A stretch of 17,018 bases of DNA from positions 1 to 17,018 of the forward strand of contig CAMDOP010000034.1 of the NCBI GenBank assembly GCA_945903675.1, read 5' to 3'. The translations under genes and the position numbers were made by a program. Each line of letters begins with the position of its first letter. Positions within the stretch are counted from its first letter, which is position 1. Below, in pieces: positions 12,872-17,018 of this stretch. The notes under the pieces are model-generated. The model did not search any database, was not told the origin of the DNA, and saw only the letters and a list, made by a program, of their open reading frames with translations. The DNA is from Crenothrix polyspora (GTDB lineage Bacteria; Pseudomonadota; Gammaproteobacteria; Methylococcales; Methylomonadaceae).

Positions 12872-15193
12872 ATGACACAAAATACTAACAACCTTGCCGC
12901 ATTCATCTGGTCTTTAGCCGATTTACTGCGTGGCGACTTTAAACAAAGTCAGTATGGCCGCATCATTCTGCCATTTACTTTATTACGTCGTCTTGAAGGC
13001 GTATTGGAAGATAGCAAAGAAGCTGTGCTTGCACAGGTTGAAAAAGTACAAGCCATGAATCTGCCAGAAGAAGCACAGGAAAAACTGCTGTTACGAGCAA
13101 CAGGCGGCTTATCGTTTTACAACATCTCAAAAATGAATCTGTCCACACTAGGAGAATCAGGCATTGCTGCTAATCTAGAGGCTTATATTCAGGGCTTTTC
13201 AATAGATGCCCGTGAGATTTTTGAACACTTTAAGTTTAATGAGTTTATTGGTCAGCTCAACGATGCCAATTTACTTTATAAAATTGTCCAAAAAGTTCGG
13301 CAAACCGATTTAAGCCCCAAAGCTATTTCCAATCATGATATGGGCTTGGTGTTTGAAGAACTAATTCGCCGCTTTGCTGAAAGCTCGAATGAAACTGCTG
13401 GGGAGCATTTCACGCCACGCGATATTGTGCGTTTAACCACTGCGCTGGTGTTTATGGAAGATGATGATGCGCTAACCAAAGCCGGCATCATTCGCACCAT
13501 CTACGATCCAACCGCAGGTACGGGTGGCTTTTTGTCGTCGGGTATGGAATATGTTCACGAATTGAACCCACAAGCGGTGATGCGTGGCTATGGCCAAGAG
13601 CTGAATCCAGAGAGCTATGCCATTTGCAAAGCCGACATGCTCATTAAAGGGCAAGAAGTTAGAAATATTAAACTCGGCAATACCTTGTCCAATGATCAAC
13701 TGTATGCCGATAAATTTGATTACATGTTATCTAATCCACCTTTTGGTGTCGATTGGAAAAAGATTGAGTCTGACATTAAAGATGAAAATACCCTTAAGGG
13801 TTTTGATGGTCGTTTTGGTCCAGGCTTACCACGAGTCTCTGATGGTTCACTGTTATTTTTACTGCACCTGATTAGCAAGTTGCGCGATTCAGCCGATGGC
13901 GGCGCACGTATTGGTATTATTCTTAACGGCTCGCCTTTATTTACAGGTGGTGCAGGTTCGGGTGAATCAGAGATTCGTCGCTATATCTTAGAAGCTGATT
14001 TATTAGAAACCATCGTCGCACTGCCTACCGATATGTTTTACAACACTGGTATATCAACCTATGTGTGGGTGTTATCCAATAAAAAGGCGCTTGAGCGCAA
14101 AGGTAAAGTACAGTTAATTAACGGCGTTAATCTGTGCGGAAAAATGCGCAAGTCCTTAGGTTCAAAACGCAATGTCATGGATGAAAACGATATTGCTACG
14201 ATCATTCGCACCTTTGGCAGCTTTGCAGTGGTTGATGCGCTTGAATTGGATAAACCTAGTGAACAAAAAAGCAATCGTGGTCGCCAGTCCGCTAATCCAA
14301 AAACCGAAGCGGCTAAGACCTTTGCCAGTAAAATATTTAATACCTTTGAGTTTGGTTACCGTCGTATCACTATTGAACGGCCATTGCGCTTATCCTACCA
14401 GTTTAGTGTTGATCGCATTGATACCTTGCGCTTTGCGCCGGGTGCTTTAAACGTTGCCATGCAGTGGGTTTATAAAGAATACGGATTAAACTGGAGCGAT
14501 AACCAAGACGATGATCAGTACGGTGTGTTAATTGATTACACACTAGAGATTAGAGCTTATTTAAAAAGCGACTTTAGTGAACTAAAAGAAGCGCAAATAA
14601 AAGATCTACTGGATAGCAAAATCTGGACTAGTCAAAAACAAATTCTGCTCAAAGCTAGGCAACTGCAACACACCATCGGCCGCGCACAACACGATGATAT
14701 GAACGATTTTGAATCGACTTTAAAAACAGCTTGTAAAGCTCAAGCAGTGACTTTAGAGATCAAAGAAAAGAAACAAATCACTGAGGCGGTCAGTTGGAAA
14801 AACCCAGCGGCAGAAAAAGTCATCAAGAAAATCCATACGGGAAAAGCCAATCCTTTTTATGGCTTATTTGCCGAAAAAGGTAAAGTGTTGGAATACCAAG
14901 CTGATACCGATCTACGCGACAATGAAAACGTTGCCCTTGATCCCTCTCAATCAGTCAATGCACTTAACGAAGCCTACTTTATCAAAGAAGTGCTGCCGCA
15001 TGTACCTGATGCGTGGATAGATGCGAGTAAAAAAGATGCCAAAGATCAGGAGATTGGTATTGTCGGTTATGAGATACCGTTTAACCGACATTTTTATCAG
15101 TATCAGCCACCTAGGGATTTAGTGGATATTGATGCCGATTTGGATACCGTCAGTAGTGAGATTATGAAACTGCTGCAAGAGGTGCATTCGTGA
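12872..15193 (+). CDS. hsdM: Type I restriction-modification DNA methyltransferase subunit
   Basis: HsdM is the N6-adenine methyltransferase subunit that works as M2S and, with HsdR, in restriction. The N-terminal HsdM helical domain begins with LAAFIWSLADLLRGDFKQSQY and LLRRLEGVLED. The N6-Mtase domain carries GEHFTPRDIV (177-186), the AdoMet motif I DPTAGTGGF (212-220) and the catalytic NPPF (288-291). At 773 residues it is about 250 longer than the common 500-residue HsdM; the extension from about 455 is rich in charged residues and belongs to the large-M subtype. The ATG at 12872 gives the standard start, though no clear ribosome site precedes it. The stop overlaps the next gene's GTG start. 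No integrase is visible. Confidence 0.95.
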   Translation: MTQNTNNLAAFIWSLADLLRGDFKQSQYGRIILPFTLLRRLEGVLEDSKEAVLAQVEKVQAMNLPEEAQEKLLLRATGGLSFYNISKMNLSTLGESGIAANLEAYIQGFSIDAREIFEHFKFNEFIGQLNDANLLYKIVQKVRQTDLSPKAISNHDMGLVFEELIRRFAESSNETAGEHFTPRDIVRLTTALVFMEDDDALTKAGIIRTIYDPTAGTGGFLSSGMEYVHELNPQAVMRGYGQELNPESYAICKADMLIKGQEVRNIKLGNTLSNDQLYADKFDYMLSNPPFGVDWKKIESDIKDENTLKGFDGRFGPGLPRVSDGSLLFLLHLISKLRDSADGGARIGIILNGSPLFTGGAGSGESEIRRYILEADLLETIVALPTDMFYNTGISTYVWVLSNKKALERKGKVQLINGVNLCGKMRKSLGSKRNVMDENDIATIIRTFGSFAVVDALELDKPSEQKSNRGRQSANPKTEAAKTFASKIFNTFEFGYRRITIERPLRLSYQFSVDRIDTLRFAPGALNVAMQWVYKEYGLNWSDNQDDDQYGVLIDYTLEIRAYLKSDFSELKEAQIKDLLDSKIWTSQKQILLKARQLQHTIGRAQHDDMNDFESTLKTACKAQAVTLEIKEKKQITEAVSWKNPAAEKVIKKIHTGKANPFYGLFAEKGKVLEYQADTDLRDNENVALDPSQSVNALNEAYFIKEVLPHVPDAWIDASKKDAKDQEIGIVGYEIPFNRHFYQYQPPRDLVDIDADLDTVSSEIMKLLQEVHS

Positions 15194-16194
15194 CAACACC
15201 TAATGCCCAACAAAGTGATTTTACCGAAGTTGTTCAGCTTATTGAGACCGCGAGGCAGCAATCCTATCAAGCAGTTAACACGCATCTTATTAAACTTTAC
15301 TGGCAAATTGGTGCTTATATCAGCGCTAAGTTAAACACTGCGCAATGGGGCGATGCCGTTGTTAATCAATTAGCAAATCACCTCGCACTGACTTCGCCTA
15401 ATTTAAAAGGATTTACTAGGCGAAATCTGTTTAGGATGCGCCAGTTTTATGAGGCCTACGCACAGGATAAGAAAGTGTCGGCACTGCTGACACAATTGCC
15501 GTGGACACATAACTTAATGATCCTTAGCCAACGCAAACACCCCGAAGAGCGTGAGTTTTACTTAAAAATGGCGACACAAGAAAAATGGTCGAGCAGAGAA
15601 TTGGAGCGTCAATTCAAAACGGCATTATTTGAGCGCAGTATTTTAAGCCCTGCAAAAATGTCGCCAGCGTTGACGCAAACACATCCAGAAGCATTCAATG
15701 TTTTTAAAGACAGCTATCTAGTTGATTTTCTCGGTTTGTCTGGCGTCCATAGCGAAGCAGATTTACATCAAGGTTTGCTTATACGGCTAAAGCATTTTTT
15801 ACTGGAATTGGGACGTGATTTTTGTTTTGTCGGCAGCGAATATCCCTTGCAGGTTGGTAAGCAAGATTTTGCGCTAGACTTATTGTTTTTTCATCGGGGA
15901 CTGAATGCACTGGTGGCGATTGAGCTCAAGGTGGGGCGTTTTGAGCCAGAACATCTTGGCAAACTCGACTTTTATTTGGAAGCACTTGATCGTGATCATC
16001 GCAAGCCGCACGAAAATCCCGCCATTGGCGTGCTGCTCTGTGCCAGCAAGGATGATGAAGTGGTCGAATATGCCCTCAGTCGCTCGCTATCTCCGGCTTT
16101 GATTGCTGAATACCAGACGCAATTGCCGGATAAAAAACTGCTACAAGCTAAATTGCATGAGTTTTACGCACTGAATAGTGGCGCTGGAGAATAG
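15190..16194 (+). CDS. DUF1016/YhcG-type PD-(D/E)XK nuclease domain protein
   Basis: A 334-residue protein with the YhcG architecture: an N-terminal DUF1016 region (about 10-150) with LIKLYWQIGAYIS and a helix-turn-helix-like NLKGFTRRNLFRMRQFYEAY, then a PD-(D/E)XK nuclease domain. The nuclease residues appear intact: Asp230 in FALDLLFFH and Glu245-Leu-Lys247 in VAIELKVGRF, followed by GKLDFYLEALD. The GTG start overlaps the hsdM stop by four bases (GTGA), with AGAGG 7 bases upstream, so the two are translationally coupled. The gene sits between hsdM and hsdS, and it is not HsdR: it lacks any helicase motor. The family is often associated with Type I R-M loci, but its role there is not established to my knowledge. 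Accessory nuclease activity is an inference. Confidence 0.93.
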   Translation: MTTPNAQQSDFTEVVQLIETARQQSYQAVNTHLIKLYWQIGAYISAKLNTAQWGDAVVNQLANHLALTSPNLKGFTRRNLFRMRQFYEAYAQDKKVSALLTQLPWTHNLMILSQRKHPEEREFYLKMATQEKWSSRELERQFKTALFERSILSPAKMSPALTQTHPEAFNVFKDSYLVDFLGLSGVHSEADLHQGLLIRLKHFLLELGRDFCFVGSEYPLQVGKQDFALDLLFFHRGLNALVAIELKVGRFEPEHLGKLDFYLEALDRDHRKPHENPAIGVLLCASKDDEVVEYALSRSLSPALIAEYQTQLPDKKLLQAKLHEFYALNSGAGE

Positions 16195-16196
16195 CG

Positions 16197-16970
16197 ATGA
16201 AATATCAGGCTTATCCTGACTATAAGGATTCTGGTTCGCAATGGTTAGGTTCTATACCTAGCCAGTGGATAATTTTTGATGGTAAACGTATTTTTAATAA
16301 ACGTAGTGAACTCGCTTTAGATGAGGATGAGCAGCTCGCAGCCAGTCAAAAATATGGTGTGATACCGCAATCGTTGATGATGCAGTTAAATGACACTAAA
16401 GTTATGCTTGCATTAAAAGGTACAAGTTCATTTAGGCATGTAGATAAGAATGATTTTGTAATTAGTTTAAGAAGTTTTGAAGGTGGCATTGAACATAGTG
16501 ATTATAAGGGTTGTGTTTCACCTGCTTACACAGTGTTAAATGCCTCTAAAATTATTTCGCCAAGATTTTATCGTTATTTATTTAAAAGCAATCCGTTTAT
16601 AGCTGCATTACAGTCAACAACAGATAGTTTAAGAGATGGTAAATCTATTACGTATGAGCAGTTTGGTGCTATTCCATTGGTTTTTCCAACAACCGATGAG
16701 CAAGAAAATATTGCTAACTTCCTCGACCATGAAACCACCAAAATCGATACCCTGATTGAAAAACAACAACAGCTTATCAAGCTGCTCAAAGAAAAACGTC
16801 AGGCAGTCATTAGCCATGCCGTGACCAAAGGTTTAAATCCCAATGCCCCCATGCGCGACTCCGGTGTTGAGTGGTTGGGTGAAGTGCCGGAGCATTGGGA
16901 GATACCAAAAATAGGACATTGTGCATTTGTTACTAAATTAACTGGTTTTGAATATACTAATTTATGGTGA
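16197..16970 (+). CDS. hsdS: Type I restriction-modification specificity subunit, cut short by TGA
   Basis: HsdS sets the DNA target of the M2S and R2M2S complexes. The start has the conserved lead-in YKDSGSQWLGSIPSQW. Target-recognition domain 1 spans about 22-170, with ITYEQFGAIPLVFPTTDEQ closing it. A coiled-coil conserved region follows at about 175-215 (TTKIDTLIEKQQQLIKLLKE). The second repeat then opens with MRDSGVEWLGEVPEHWE and the first residues of domain 2. At codon 258 a TGA (16968-16970) stops the frame, although HsdS normally has 400-450 residues. Beyond the TGA the same frame stays open to the window end and still reads like domain 2 (EVGEFIALRGFNVK). GGAG lies 7 bases before the ATG and the gap to the nuclease gene is two bases. 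It may be a recent nonsense mutation or a functional half-S subunit. Confidence 0.9.
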   Translation: MKYQAYPDYKDSGSQWLGSIPSQWIIFDGKRIFNKRSELALDEDEQLAASQKYGVIPQSLMMQLNDTKVMLALKGTSSFRHVDKNDFVISLRSFEGGIEHSDYKGCVSPAYTVLNASKIISPRFYRYLFKSNPFIAALQSTTDSLRDGKSITYEQFGAIPLVFPTTDEQENIANFLDHETTKIDTLIEKQQQLIKLLKEKRQAVISHAVTKGLNPNAPMRDSGVEWLGEVPEHWEIPKIGHCAFVTKLTGFEYTNLW

Positions 16971-17018
16971 ACTTCGGAGGTTGGAGAATTTATTGCGCTT
17001 CGTGGTTTTAATGTTAAA
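16968..17018 (+). other. In-frame nonsense codon and continuing hsdS frame
   Basis: TGG TGA ACT TCG joins an open 16-codon tail (TSEVGEFIALRGFNVK) in the same frame as hsdS. The pattern is a single sense-to-stop change, not a frameshift, since homologous-looking sequence resumes directly after the stop without any change of frame. The remainder of the gene lies outside the window. Confidence 0.7.

Noticed and set aside
16968..16970. Genome-wide reading of TGA as Trp
   Set aside because: hypC, ybaB, rluC and hsdM in this window all end with TGA at the expected family C-termini, so TGA is a normal stop.

Overview
The window looks like the chromosome of a gammaproteobacterium of moderate-to-low GC. 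RluC, RNase E, the 4.5S RNA and the dnaX-ybaB-recR block all have the gammaproteobacterial form. The phosphate-selective-type porin, the palindromic intergenic repeats and the hydrogenase-maturation genes would fit a methanotroph of the Methylococcales, but that placement is an inference from general knowledge, not a proof.

Layout. 1-960: the 3' part of an OprO/OprP-type porin, then a strong terminator. 961-2205: a long gene-free stretch of palindromic repeat elements plus a 42-bp tandem array of ten full units (1485-1905). 2206-3387: a decayed hydrogenase-maturation locus. hypC and hypA are intact on the minus strand, behind a 5'-truncated hupE. A divergent plus-strand hypE relic has its N-terminus joined in frame to its C-terminal PRIC tail, with about 260 internal residues missing. 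3388-3751: GC-rich dispersed repeat sequence without a credible gene. 3752-6327 (minus): a tight rluC - HAD phosphatase - sppA operon. 6328-6826: the divergent rluC/rne control region. 6827-9223: rne (RNase E). 9360-9471: ffs (4.5S SRP RNA), only about 30 bases before dnaX (9501-11084), followed by ybaB and recR. 12141-12479: a HinT-like HIT protein. 12542-12618: tRNA-Arg(CCU).

Immediately after the tRNA the content changes from housekeeping to accessory. A Type I DNA methyltransferase gene (hsdM), a DUF1016/YhcG-type PD-(D/E)XK nuclease gene and a specificity gene (hsdS) form a translationally coupled unit running off the right edge. hsdS carries an in-frame TGA, and its reading frame and apparent homology continue beyond it to the window end. 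No hsdR is visible. tRNA-Arg(CCU) genes are common integration sites, so 12619 onward is plausibly the left end of a defence island.

How the genes relate. The core blocks cover RNA processing (rne, rluC), protein targeting and quality control (ffs, sppA), and replication and repair (dnaX, ybaB, recR). The most unusual material is the relic hyp locus beside the 42-bp array, an A10 run in the dnaX C-terminal domain, the ffs-dnaX linkage without a terminator, and the M-nuclease-S defence operon with a nonsense codon in S.
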